From assembly GCF_016702655.1 (NCBI RefSeq), contig NZ_JADJDO010000041.1, positions 30,646-94,645 of the forward strand: 64,000 bases of DNA, in the 5' to 3' direction. Positions 30,612-40,257 of this stretch are shown piece after piece (the first letter of the stretch is position 1; every line of letters starts with the position of its first letter). Source of the DNA: Ideonella sp. GTDB lineage: Bacteria; Pseudomonadota; Gammaproteobacteria; Burkholderiales; Burkholderiaceae_C. A program made the position numbers and the translations under genes. The notes below the pieces were generated by a model. The model did no database searches. It was given only the letters and a program-made list of their open reading frames with translations, and was not told where the DNA came from.

Positions 30612-30820
30612 GCATCAGCGAATGTTCAGGCCGTTGCGGTCCGGCCGACAGATCGACCCAGCCGAGCGCGGCGGCGATGGCGACGAGTTGCGGCGTGTCC
30701 AGGGCGGGCATGGCCGGGCCGTGGCGGCTACTTGCGCTCGGTCAGCATCAGCCGCAGCGCCAGCGCGATGAAGAGCACGCCGGTGGCGCGGTTGAGCCAC
30801 AGCGCAAAGGCCGGGCGGCC
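30612..30820. repeat. Long direct repeat, right copy with DUF4126 5' remnant
   Basis: Bases 30657-30820 match the left copy at 29658-29822. On the minus strand, 30612-30711 codes PALDTPQLVAIAAALGWVDL, then SAGPQRPEHSLML: a DUF4126 start in which the stretch between two LGW codon triplets has been deleted, so the fragment is non-functional. The remainder is the genuine 3' end of LysE. Confidence 0.78.
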
Positions 30821-31384
30821 GAGCAGGCGTTCGCCGACGCGGCCGGCGCTGGCGCCGAGCAGCGCGTAGGCCGCGGTCGTGATGAGCGCGAAGGCGAGCC
30901 CCATCACCGCCATCTGCGCGCCCACCGCGCCGAGCGCCGGATCGGCGAACTGCGGCAGGAAGGCCATGAAGAAGAGCATCACCTTGGGGTTGAGGGCGTT
31001 CGTAAGCACGCCCTGCAGGAAGCGCCGCCCGCTGCTCACGGGCGTGGCTGACGCACCCGTGGCCGCGCTCGCCGAGGGCGGGGCCAGCCCGCCACGTGCG
31101 CGCAGTGCCTGCACGCCCAGCCACAGCAGGTAGGCGACGCCGGCCAGCTTGACGAGGTTGAACAGCGCCTCGGACGCCGCCACCAGCGCCGAGACGCCGA
31201 GCACGGCCCACAGCGTGTGCGTCATGCAGCCGACGCCCACGCCCGCGGCATAGGCCACCGCCTCGCGCCGGCCGCGCGCCATGCCGATCGCGAGCGTGTT
31301 CAGGCTGTCCGGCCCCGGCGCTGCGATGACGACGCAGGCGGCGACGAGGTAGGTGGCGAAGAGGTTGGGGTTGAGGGCGAGCAT
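30728..31384 (-). CDS. LysE/RhtB-family amino acid exporter
   Basis: Inner-membrane exporter of 218 residues. It begins MLALNPNLFATYLVAACVVI, then the family motif AAPGPDSLNTLAIGMARGRR, several hydrophobic helices, and FLQGVLTNALNPKVMLFFMA in the second half, the conserved NPK segment. Substrates in this family are amino acids such as lysine, threonine or homoserine; the exact one is unknown. It sits 4 bp after liuC, so it may be co-transcribed with the leucine genes. Confidence 0.9.
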   Translation of the reverse strand: MLALNPNLFATYLVAACVVIAAPGPDSLNTLAIGMARGRREAVAYAAGVGVGCMTHTLWAVLGVSALVAASEALFNLVKLAGVAYLLWLGVQALRARGGLAPPSASAATGASATPVSSGRRFLQGVLTNALNPKVMLFFMAFLPQFADPALGAVGAQMAVMGLAFALITTAAYALLGASAGRVGERLLGRPAFALWLNRATGVLFIALALRLMLTERK

Positions 31385-31388
31385 CGGA

Positions 31389-32195
31389 TCACCCGGCGGA
31401 ATCGGGCGGCAGCCAGGCCGGCGGCCGCTTGCCGAGGAAGGACTGCACGCCCTCCTTGCCCTCGGGGCTGGCGCGGATGTCGGCGATGCGCCGCGCCGTG
31501 TCGGCGCGCAGCGCCTCGTCGACGGGCCGGCCGGCCACGTCCTGCACCAGGCGCTTGCAGGCGCGCACGGCCTGCGGGCCGTTGGCCACCAGCGCGGCGA
31601 CGAGGGCATCGACCGTCGCGTCCAGCGCCTCGGGCTCCGCCACCTCGTGCACGAGGCCGATGCGATGCGCCTCGGCGGCGCCGAAGCGCTCGGCCGTCGT
31701 GAAGTAGCGCCGCGCGGCGCTCTCGCCCATCGCCCTCACGACGTAGGGCCCGATCGTCGCCGGCAGCAGGCCGAGGCGCGCCTCGCTGAGGCAGAAGGTC
31801 ACGCCGCTCGCCGCGACGCGGATGTCGCACACCGCGGCGAGCCCCACGCCGCCGGCATAGCAGTCGCCGTGGATGCGCGCGACGACCGGCACCGGGCAGC
31901 TCTGGATCGCCCACAGCATGTCGGCGAGCGCCTGCGCGTCGGCGCGATTCTCGTCCCAGGTGTAGCCGGCCATCGCCTTCATCCACGCCAGGTCGGCGCC
32001 GGCGCAGAAGGCCTTGCCGTGGCCTCCGAGGACGACGGCGCGCAAGGCTTCGTCGCGGCCGAGGTCGGCAAAGACCTGCGCCAGCTCGGCGATCACGCCG
32101 TCGTTGAAGGCGTTGCGGACGTCCGGGCGGTTGAGCCAGACGCGCGCGACATGCGGCGACGGGCGTTGGATATCGAGGGTCGTGGTGGCGCTCAT
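31389..32195 (-). CDS. liuC: LiuC, methylglutaconyl-CoA hydratase (enoyl-CoA hydratase family)
   Basis: Hydrates 3-methylglutaconyl-CoA to HMG-CoA in leucine catabolism. The 268-residue crotonase-fold protein shows VWLNRPDVRNAFNDGVIAEL, the oxyanion-hole segments GKAFCAGADLAWMKAMAGYT and GDCYAGGVGLAAVCDIRVA, then FCLSEARLGLLPATIGPYVV. Specificity is inferred from the presence of both carboxylase subunits and HMG-CoA lyase in the window. It overlaps the DinB gene upstream (ATGA). Confidence 0.9.
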   Translation of the reverse strand: MSATTTLDIQRPSPHVARVWLNRPDVRNAFNDGVIAELAQVFADLGRDEALRAVVLGGHGKAFCAGADLAWMKAMAGYTWDENRADAQALADMLWAIQSCPVPVVARIHGDCYAGGVGLAAVCDIRVAASGVTFCLSEARLGLLPATIGPYVVRAMGESAARRYFTTAERFGAAEAHRIGLVHEVAEPEALDATVDALVAALVANGPQAVRACKRLVQDVAGRPVDEALRADTARRIADIRASPEGKEGVQSFLGKRPPAWLPPDSAG

Positions 32196-32707
32196 GCCCG
32201 GCTTTCCTCCTGCAGCATCCACACCATGTCGAGCTCCGGGCAGGGCCGGCCCATCGCGGTGATCGCCGCGGTGATCTGCGCCCGATGGTGCGTCCCGTGG
32301 TTGAAGACATGCGCCAGCGCCGGCGCGAACGGCAGGCGCATCGCGACGCCCTGGGTCGAGGTGTATTCGAGCAGGCTGGCTTCGTCGAAGCGATCCTCGG
32401 GCCAGGATTCGATCAGCGGCAACCAGGCCGCTGCACCCTCGATCAGGCGCTCGCGCAGTCGCAGGCGATCGGTCTCGAGTTCGGCGTCCAGCGCCAGCCG
32501 CGGCGAGACGCCGTCGGCAAAGCGCCTGCGCCACAGCGCGTGCTCGGCGACGAGCAGGTGGTTCAGCGTGCCGTGGATGCTCTTGAAGAACAGGCCCGCG
32601 GTGCGCCGGTAGTCGGCCTCGGCGAGCGCATCGACATGCGCGAACAGCCGCCGCGTCGCCCAGGCGTTGTAGCGCGCGAGGGTGGCGAAGTGCGGGCGGG
32701 CGTTCAC
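32192..32707 (-). CDS. DinB-family protein
   Basis: Four-helix metal-binding protein of 171 residues, start GTG at 32707. It has ARPHFATLARYNAWATRRLF, FFKSIHGTLNHLLVAEHALW with the first metal His, and FNHGTHHRAQITAAITAMGR with the paired His residues, the typical DinB triad. DinB proteins of this type are thought to be thiol-related transferases or metalloenzymes; the reaction is unknown. Often found near liu genes in Burkholderiales, as here. It ends overlapping liuC. Confidence 0.87.
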   Translation of the reverse strand: MNARPHFATLARYNAWATRRLFAHVDALAEADYRRTAGLFFKSIHGTLNHLLVAEHALWRRRFADGVSPRLALDAELETDRLRLRERLIEGAAAWLPLIESWPEDRFDEASLLEYTSTQGVAMRLPFAPALAHVFNHGTHHRAQITAAITAMGRPCPELDMVWMLQEESRA

Positions 32708-32762
32708 GACGGGATCCGCCGGGCGGCGACCGGTTGCGGCTGGCACGCGGCCCTGCCCACGC

Positions 32763-33164
32763 TCAATGGCGCCAGCCGCGCAGGCCGCGCAGCTGCTCGA
32801 AGGCGTCGAAGTCGCGATCGCGATGCAGCAGTGCGTAGTCGTTCTCGATGCAGAACGCGGCCACCAGCACGTCGATGCTGCTGCGTGGCGTGACGCCCGC
32901 GGCGCGCAGGCTGCGGAAGTGCTGCACGGCAACGAGTGCCAACTCGGCGCCGCCCGCCTCCTCGATGTCCAGCGAGTCGAACAGCATGCGCGCCCGGCGA
33001 AGGTCGCGCTCGTGGCGAAAACCGCGCAGGACTTCGAACATTACGAGATCGGGCACGACGATGCGCAGGTCGCCATCGCCCAGCAGTTTGCGCAGTGCAG
33101 CGCGCGCCGGGTTGGGCGTGCCGTTGAAATAGTCGATCCAGACGCTGGAATCAACGACCAGCAC
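32763..33164 (-). CDS. VapC-type PIN-domain toxin
   Basis: Toxin of 133 residues, GTG start at 33164 (VLVVDSSVWIDYFNGT), overlapping the antitoxin end by 14 bp. PIN acids: VVDSSVW, LVMFEVLRG, SSIDVLVAAFC and LLHRDRDFDAF. All are present. The frame is open further upstream but would read through the antitoxin gene out of frame. The pair is inserted between liuB and the DinB gene. Confidence 0.9.
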   Translation of the reverse strand: MLVVDSSVWIDYFNGTPNPARAALRKLLGDGDLRIVVPDLVMFEVLRGFRHERDLRRARMLFDSLDIEEAGGAELALVAVQHFRSLRAAGVTPRSSIDVLVAAFCIENDYALLHRDRDFDAFEQLRGLRGWRH

Positions 33165-33396
33165 GGCGCTTCCTCGGCGCCGCCTCGCGCGCCTCGGGCG
33201 CGACCGGCTGCGTCCAGTCGATCGCTTCGTCGCCCTCCCACTTGAGCTTGCCCTCCCACTTGAGGATCTCGCGATACGCAGCCTGGCGCGCAAGGAGCTT
33301 CAAGCCCGCCTCGACCGCGTCCTTCTTGGTCTTGTACGGACCGGCCTTCATGGCTTCATGCATCAAGTGGTCGTCGATGTCGATGTTCGTGCGCAT
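33151..33396 (-). CDS. VapB-type antitoxin (DUF2191 family)
   Basis: Antitoxin of 81 residues: MRTNIDIDDHLMHEAMKAGP, YKTKKDAVEAGLKLLARQAA, then a Trp/Glu-rich tail (KWEGKLKWEGDEAIDWTQPV) that binds the toxin. MRTNIDID at the N-terminus is typical of this ribbon-helix-helix VapB group. An alternative start four codons upstream (33408) exists. Only 37 bp separate it from the liuB stop, so it may be transcribed from its own promoter in that gap or from the liu operon. Confidence 0.9.
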   Translation of the reverse strand: MRTNIDIDDHLMHEAMKAGPYKTKKDAVEAGLKLLARQAAYREILKWEGKLKWEGDEAIDWTQPVAPEAREAAPRKRRAGR

Positions 33397-33433
33397 GATG
33401 TGTATCACGTTGCTTGTTCATGCGCATCGTACA

Positions 33434-35056
<1,623 letters not shown>

Positions 35057-35126
35057 GGAAACTCCGGGGGATGTTCAGGCGGCGTGGGTCTCGGTCAGCC
35101 CGAGTCCGGCGATCATGCGCTCGCTA

Positions 35127-35391
35127 GGGCCTGTTCACGCTACGGGAAGGGTCGCGAAGGCCCGTCGCAGCGGGCCAGGCTAGACGCAGCGCGCCGCCCG
35201 CACCGACGTGCGGGCAAGCGATGCAACGACGCATGGCCCGCTGCGACGGGCCTTCCCGAAGGGTTGCAGCCAGAAGGGCCGCATGCGGCGTTGCAAGTCC
35301 TCGCCGGGTGTCCAACCCGGCTGCGGCTTGCGCCTTGCCTGCGGCCTTTCTGGCTGTCAATGCGATCCCTTCCTGTAGTGTGAACAGGCCC
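35127..35391. mobile_element. MITE-like element with ~30-bp terminal inverted repeats
   Basis: A 265-bp segment begins GGGCCTGTTCACGCTACGGG and ends in the inverted counterpart CCTGTAGTGTGAACAGGCCC; about 28 of 31 terminal bases pair. TA (within CTAG) flanks both ends as the apparent target duplication. Inside, a second inverted pair (AAGGCCCGTCGCAGCGGGCC at 35158 and its complement near 35237) is present. No open frame encodes a transposase. The ends resemble IS5-group elements, so it is probably mobilised in trans. It lies between liuB and the methyltransferase gene, whose stop codon it provides. Confidence 0.82.
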
Positions 35392-36944
35392 TAGGCGACC
35401 CTCAGCGCCCGCAGCAGCGGCAGGCGGCGCTGCTCCAGCGCGGTCGCCTGGCGGGTCAGCTCGTCGAGGTTGTCCTGTGGCGCGGCGAGCGGCTTGCCGT
35501 CCTTGATGAGGACCTGGTTCTGGCGCTGCAGGACATCCCAGGCGAACTGGGCCCACTGTTCGGGCTTGTCCGCGCCGCCTAGCCGGCTGAGCAGGAACAA
35601 CTGCTCGAAGCGCGATACCTGCAGCCCGCCACCGATCACCGGCGAGGCGAGGAACCCCACGTCTTCGCTGACCCGGGCGCGGCGGACCAGGTGCTCGTTG
35701 AGCCGCGCACAGGCGGGCGTCGCCTTCTCGACCGCCGCGCCCGGCTGCGCCGGATGGGCATGCCCGGCGCCGACCAGCACCGTGACCGCCTCCAGCAGAG
35801 ATGCGCCGCCGATGCGCTTCAGCGACGGGTCCTCCGCCAAGTCGCCCAGCCGCTTGGGCGCGTAGTCCCGCGCGGACAGGGACTCGATCAGGGGGCCGTA
35901 GATGTCTTGCTTGAGGGTCAACGCGCCCAGGCCGGCGGTGATGTCGAAGGCGATGTCGGCGGCCGGCGTGGTCAGCGCCACCAACGCATCGTTCAGCCGC
36001 TCCTGGCGATCCAGGTCGGCCAGTCGCCGCGCGCCCCTCGTGAAGAGGTCCTTGCGGAACTGCTGGTTCAGGATGTAGTCGCGCACGGTCTCGCGCAGCA
36101 CCGGATGGGCCACGCCCGCCAGCAGCGCCGACTGCTCGGCCGTGGTGTTGATGCCGGGCACATGGTCGAGCAGGTTGGCCGAGGCGGTGAAGTGCAGCTT
36201 GGCCGAGGACAGCCGCTGGTTGATCTCCGAGAAGTACATCGGCAGCCAGTCGAGGTTGAAATACTCGTGCGCCAGGTAGCGGCGGTTCTGATCGGCGATG
36301 GCGTCCAGGCGGTCCTTGGCGCCGGGGGTGGCAGCATAGTAGCGGGCGCCCACCTCGGCCACCTTGCGCCCGAACTCGATGGCATGGTCGATGCTGGAGA
36401 CGATGCCATCGGCGCCCGCCCGGCCCAGCTTGCCGTGCAGCGTCAGCAGGTGGCGCAACGGCATGGCCGAGGCCCAGCCGGGAAGGCTGTTGTAGCTGAT
36501 GTAGACCGCGCCCCCGACCTTGACCTTGTGGCGGATGATGTCGACCAGGACGTCGCGGTTCTCCTCCGACACCCAGCTCCAGACGCCGTGCAGGGTGATG
36601 TAGTCGAACTCCCCCATGTCGCGCCCGGCGAACTGGGCGAAGCTGTCGTCGAAGAACCGCGCGCCCGACCCCGACGCCTGCGCCAGCTGCATGGCGTTGG
36701 CGGCGTGGCTGGGGTTGAAGTCGACGCCGACGCACTCGCCCTCGACGGCGGCGGCGTGGATGTTGGCCGACAGGCCCTGGCCCATGCCCAGCTCGAGGTA
36801 GCGCCCCGACCCTCGCGCGGGCGGCTCGAACCCCGCCACCAACAGGGTGAAGTCGATCAGGACCGGGGACAGCTCGCGGTAGTAGCCGTGGGTGTAGTCC
36901 ACCTCGACCACGTATCCCGAGGTCCAGTCGGCCGAATTGTCCAT
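35391..36944 (-). CDS. Class I SAM methyltransferase with methyltransferase regulatory domain
   Basis: Protein of ~517 residues from ATG 36944 (MDNSADWTSGYVVEVDYTHG), the usual family start; an in-frame ATG at 37013 would add 23 residues. The SAM-binding core follows: GRYLELGMGQGLSANIHAAA, GVDFNPSHAANAMQLAQASG, FDYITLHGVWSWVSEENRDV. The middle and C-terminal parts match the methyltransferase regulatory domain (YFNLDWLPMYFSEINQRLSS). The target is unknown. The final codons (LRVA then TAG) run into the end of the MITE, so the natural C-terminus may have been slightly changed. Confidence 0.85.
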   Translation of the reverse strand: MDNSADWTSGYVVEVDYTHGYYRELSPVLIDFTLLVAGFEPPARGSGRYLELGMGQGLSANIHAAAVEGECVGVDFNPSHAANAMQLAQASGSGARFFDDSFAQFAGRDMGEFDYITLHGVWSWVSEENRDVLVDIIRHKVKVGGAVYISYNSLPGWASAMPLRHLLTLHGKLGRAGADGIVSSIDHAIEFGRKVAEVGARYYAATPGAKDRLDAIADQNRRYLAHEYFNLDWLPMYFSEINQRLSSAKLHFTASANLLDHVPGINTTAEQSALLAGVAHPVLRETVRDYILNQQFRKDLFTRGARRLADLDRQERLNDALVALTTPAADIAFDITAGLGALTLKQDIYGPLIESLSARDYAPKRLGDLAEDPSLKRIGGASLLEAVTVLVGAGHAHPAQPGAAVEKATPACARLNEHLVRRARVSEDVGFLASPVIGGGLQVSRFEQLFLLSRLGGADKPEQWAQFAWDVLQRQNQVLIKDGKPLAAPQDNLDELTRQATALEQRRLPLLRALRVA

Positions 36945-37099
36945 GTGCGGTCCGTTGAATGGCGCGCCGGCGCTTGCGGCTTCAGCCGGCAGCAGGTCTT
37001 TGATCTGCACCATATCACGCCCGGCACCAGCGACTTCGAGCCCACGGCCATGCCCAGGCCGGCGTGCATGCGCAGGTCGCTGACGCCTCGAGGGGATCT

Positions 37100-37467
37100 C
37101 TAGTAGACCCGCGCCTCGCTCCAGCCGAGCGCGGCCATGTCGGCGGCGCGCAAGTGGGCTTCGCTGGGCATCATGAACTCGTCGAGCTGCGGCGGAGGGA
37201 CGGCCGTGCCCGAGAGCATCGCGTGCACTTGGCCGCGGTGGTGCATCTGGTGCACGAACAGATGCGCGAGCACATGGCCGGCGCGATCGTGCTGGACATG
37301 ATCGGCGCGCTCCATTGCGATCATCGCGTCGGCGCCAGGCTCGGGAAGAAGCTCACCCGCGGCGCGTGGAACTCGGCGTCGGCGAGCACCGACATCGCCG
37401 CATGCAGGCGGTGGTTGGCCAAGCCGTTGGCGCGCGCCTGGATGCACAGGTAGCGCATGAGCCGCAT
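37100..37467 (-). pseudogene. DinB-family gene with internal deletion
   Basis: The 5' part reads MRYLCIQARANGLANHRLHA, AMSVLADAEFHAPRVSFFPS (start ATG 37467 or 37458), matching a DinB N-terminus, but then jumps frame near 37350 directly to RADHVQHDRAGHVLAHLFVH, QMHHRGQVHAMLSGT and ends SEARVY. The middle of the fold, including the first metal His region, is missing. The product cannot be a normal DinB. It stands between the rhodanese and the methyltransferase gene. Confidence 0.68.
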
Positions 37468-37474
37468 CGCGCCC

Positions 37475-37881
37475 TCACGACTCCTTGGGCTTGGTGCTCG
37501 GCTTGGCCTCGACCGGGCCGCCGGTCTTCTTCCAGCCCTCGAAGCCGCCGCCGATGTGCGACACGCGCTCCATGCCCATGTCCATCAGCGTCTTGGTCGC
37601 GAGCGCCGAGCGCCAGCCGGCGGCGCAGAAGAGCACGTACTCCTTGTCCTGGGCAAAGGCCTCGCGGTGGTAGGGCGACTCGGGGTCGACCCAGAACTCG
37701 AGCATGCCGCGCGGCGCATGGATCGCACCCGGGATCACGCCCTCGCGCTCGAGCTCGCGCATGTCGCGGATGTCGACGAACTGCACCCCGGGTGACCGTG
37801 CAGCGCGCGCGCCTGCTCGGGGGTGTAGGTCGTGACCTGGACCATCGCCTCTTCGACGAGGCTCTTGGATGTCTTCTTCAT
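37475..37881 (-). CDS. Rhodanese-like sulfurtransferase (one-base frameshift)
   Basis: Begins MKKTSKSLVEEAMVQVTTYT, PEQARALHGHPG at ATG 37881; one G is missing in the run at about 37791, after which the true frame continues VQFVDIRDMRELEREGVIPG, AIHAPRGMLEFWVDPESPYH and the active loop VLFCAAGWRSALATKTL with its cysteine. The 407-nt span is one base short of 136 codons. A rhodanese domain transfers sulfane sulfur; the physiological partner is unknown. Because the rest is perfect, a homopolymer error is more likely than gene death. Confidence 0.85.
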
Positions 37882-37902
37882 CCCGGCTCCTGTACGTCGT
37901 GG

Positions 37903-39033
37903 CTACGCCAGCGCGCGCCCGATGAGGATCTTCTGCACGTCCGACGTGCCCTCGTAGATCTGGCACACGCGCACGTCGCGGTAGATGCGCTCGACGGGAA
38001 AGTCGCTCACGTAGCCGTAGCCGCCGTGGATCTGGATCGCGGCGCTGCACACGCGCTCGGCCATCTCGCTCGCGAAGAGCTTGGCCATCGCGGCTTCCTT
38101 CAGGCAGGGCACGCCGGCGTCTTTCAGGCTGGCGGCGTGGTGGATGAGCTGGCGCGCGGCCTCGATCTGGGTCGCCATCTCGCCGAGGCGGAACTGCAGT
38201 GCCTGATGCTCGAAGATCGGCTTGCCGAATGCGACGCGCTCCTTCGCGTACCGTAGCGCCGCCTCGAACGCGGCGCGCGCCATGCCGACCGACTGCGCGG
38301 CGATGCCGATGCGTCCGCCCTCGAGCCCCGACAGCGCGATCTTGAGGCCCTGCCCTTCGTCGCCCAGCAGGTTGGCCGCCGGCACGCGGCAGTTCTCGAA
38401 CAGGATCTGCGCCGTGTCGCTCGCGTGCTGGCCCATCTTGTCCTCGACGCGGGCGACGATGTAGCCCGGCGTCGCGGTCGGCACGATGAAGGCGCTGATG
38501 CCCTTCTTGCCGGCCGCCTTGTCGGTGACGGCCATCACGATCGCGACGTCGCCGTTCTTGCCGCTGGTGATGAACTGCTTGACGCCATCGAGCACGTACT
38601 CGGCGCCCTCCAGGCGCGCCGTCGTGCGCAGCCCGTCGGCCTGCGAGCCGACATGCGGCTCGGTGAGGCAGAAGGCACCCAGCATGTCGCCGCGCGCGAG
38701 CGGTTTCAACCACTGCTCCTTCTGCGCATCGCTCGCCCACGTCATCAGGATCGAGCAGACCGGGCAGTTGTTGACGCTGACGACGGTCGAGGTCGCGCCG
38801 TCGCCGGCGGCGATCTCCTCGAGGATGACCGCGAGCGCCAGGTAGTCGAGGCCGGCACCGTCCCACTCGGTCGGCACGGCAACGCCGTAGCAGCCGAGAT
38901 CGGCCAGGCCCTTCAGCTCGGCCGCCGGGAAGTGCGCCTCCTTGTCCCAGCGCGCGGCGTGCGGCGCAACCTGCTCCTGGACATAGGCGCGCACGGCGTC
39001 CTGGACGGCGCGATGGTCTTCGCCGAGCAGCAT
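37903..39033 (-). CDS. Acyl-CoA dehydrogenase
   Basis: FAD-dependent dehydrogenase of 376 residues. It shows the FAD/acyl motifs LGAFCLTEPHVGSQADGLRT, KQFITSGKNGDVAIVMAVTD, RIGIAAQSVGMARAAFEAAL and the C-terminal QIHGGYGYVSDFPVERIYRD, with CQIYEGTSDVQKILIGRALA where the catalytic Glu resides. It resembles short-chain (butyryl/isobutyryl-type) enzymes. Placed between the thiolase and rhodanese genes, it may serve another branched-chain or short-chain acyl-CoA. Exact substrate uncertain. Confidence 0.92.
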   Translation of the reverse strand: MLLGEDHRAVQDAVRAYVQEQVAPHAARWDKEAHFPAAELKGLADLGCYGVAVPTEWDGAGLDYLALAVILEEIAAGDGATSTVVSVNNCPVCSILMTWASDAQKEQWLKPLARGDMLGAFCLTEPHVGSQADGLRTTARLEGAEYVLDGVKQFITSGKNGDVAIVMAVTDKAAGKKGISAFIVPTATPGYIVARVEDKMGQHASDTAQILFENCRVPAANLLGDEGQGLKIALSGLEGGRIGIAAQSVGMARAAFEAALRYAKERVAFGKPIFEHQALQFRLGEMATQIEAARQLIHHAASLKDAGVPCLKEAAMAKLFASEMAERVCSAAIQIHGGYGYVSDFPVERIYRDVRVCQIYEGTSDVQKILIGRALA

Positions 39034-39046
39034 GGCAGCCTCCGTG

Positions 39047-40237
39047 TCAGGAGACGAGCTCGATGGCCATCGCGGTCGCCTCGCCGCCGCCGATGCACAG
39101 CGAAGCCATGCCGCGCCTGAGCCCGCGGACCCGCAGCGCGCCGAGCAGCGTGACGACGATGCGCGCGCCGCTGGCGCCGATCGGGTGGCCGAGCGCGCAG
39201 GCACCGCCGTGCACGTTGACGATGTCGTGCGGCAGCGAGAACTCGTGCATCGCCGCCATCGTCACCGCGGCGAAGGCTTCGTTGACCTCCCACAGGTCGA
39301 CATCGCCCACCGACCAGCCGGCCTTGGCGAGCGCCTTCTTCATCGCGCCGGCGGGCGCGGTGGTGAACCATTCGGGCGCCTGCGCATGGACCGCGTGCGA
39401 AACGATGCGCGCGACCGGCTTGACACCCATCGCGGCGGCCGTGGACTCGCGCATCAGCACCAGCGCCGCCGCGCCATCGGAGATGCTCGACGCATTGGCG
39501 GCGGTGATCGTGCCGTCCTTCTTGAAGGCGGGCCTGAGGCTCGCGATCTTGTCCAGGCGCGCCTTGAACGGCTGCTCGTCCCACTTGACGAGCTTGCCGT
39601 CGCCGCCCCTGCCGGGCAGTGCGACCGGCGCCATCTCCCAGTCGAAGCTGCCGTCCTCGTTGGCCGTCTTGGCGCGCGTCGTCGACGCGATCGCGAAGGC
39701 GTCCTGCGCCTCGCGCGTGAAGCCGAACTTGTCGACGCAGATCTCGGCGAAGACGCCCATCGCCTTGCCGCGCTCGTAGGCGTCTTCCAGCCCGTCCATC
39801 GCCATGTGGTCGAAGAGTTGCGCGGCGCCGTACTTGACGCCCTTGCGCGCGAACAGCAGATGCGGCGCGTTGGTCATGCTCTCCATGCCGCCGGCGACGA
39901 TCACGTTTGCGCTGCCGGCGAGGAGCATGTCGTGGCCGAACATCGCCGCGCGCATGCCCGAGCCGCACATCTTCGACAGCGTCACCGCGCCGGTGCTGTC
40001 GGGCAGACCCGCCTTGCGCATCGCCTGGCGCGCCGGCGCTTGGCCCTGGCCGGCCATCAGGCAGTTGCCGAACAACACCTCGTCGACGGCGTCGCCGGGC
40101 ACGCCGGCGCGCTCGACGGCGGCCTGTATCGCCACCGCGCCGAGCTCCCAGGCGGCGAGGCCGGCAAAGTCGCCGAGCAGGCCACCGATGGGCGTGCGTG
40201 CGGCGGAGGCGATGACGATGGGGTTTGCTTCGGACAT
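39047..40237 (-). CDS. Acetyl-CoA C-acyltransferase (thiolase)
   Basis: Cleaves acetoacetyl-CoA, the end product of leucine catabolism after CoA transfer, to two acetyl-CoA. The 396-residue protein has the acylated Cys in TLSKMCGSGMRAAMFGHDML, VAGGMESMTNAPHLL, the catalytic His in CALGHPIGASGARIVVTLLG and the second Cys in GMASLCIGGGEATAMAI. Its start is 20 bp after the aceK stop. Position within the liu locus supports the acetoacetyl-CoA role. Confidence 0.94.
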   Translation of the reverse strand: MSEANPIVIASAARTPIGGLLGDFAGLAAWELGAVAIQAAVERAGVPGDAVDEVLFGNCLMAGQGQAPARQAMRKAGLPDSTGAVTLSKMCGSGMRAAMFGHDMLLAGSANVIVAGGMESMTNAPHLLFARKGVKYGAAQLFDHMAMDGLEDAYERGKAMGVFAEICVDKFGFTREAQDAFAIASTTRAKTANEDGSFDWEMAPVALPGRGGDGKLVKWDEQPFKARLDKIASLRPAFKKDGTITAANASSISDGAAALVLMRESTAAAMGVKPVARIVSHAVHAQAPEWFTTAPAGAMKKALAKAGWSVGDVDLWEVNEAFAAVTMAAMHEFSLPHDIVNVHGGACALGHPIGASGARIVVTLLGALRVRGLRRGMASLCIGGGEATAMAIELVS

Positions 40238-40257
40238 GATGAATCTCCTTTGAGGGG

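Noticed and set aside
24432..30820. Chromosomal integron cassette array
   Set aside because: No integrase gene in the window and no recurring attC-like hairpin; the repeats between cassettes are coding fragments. Gene orientation is mixed.
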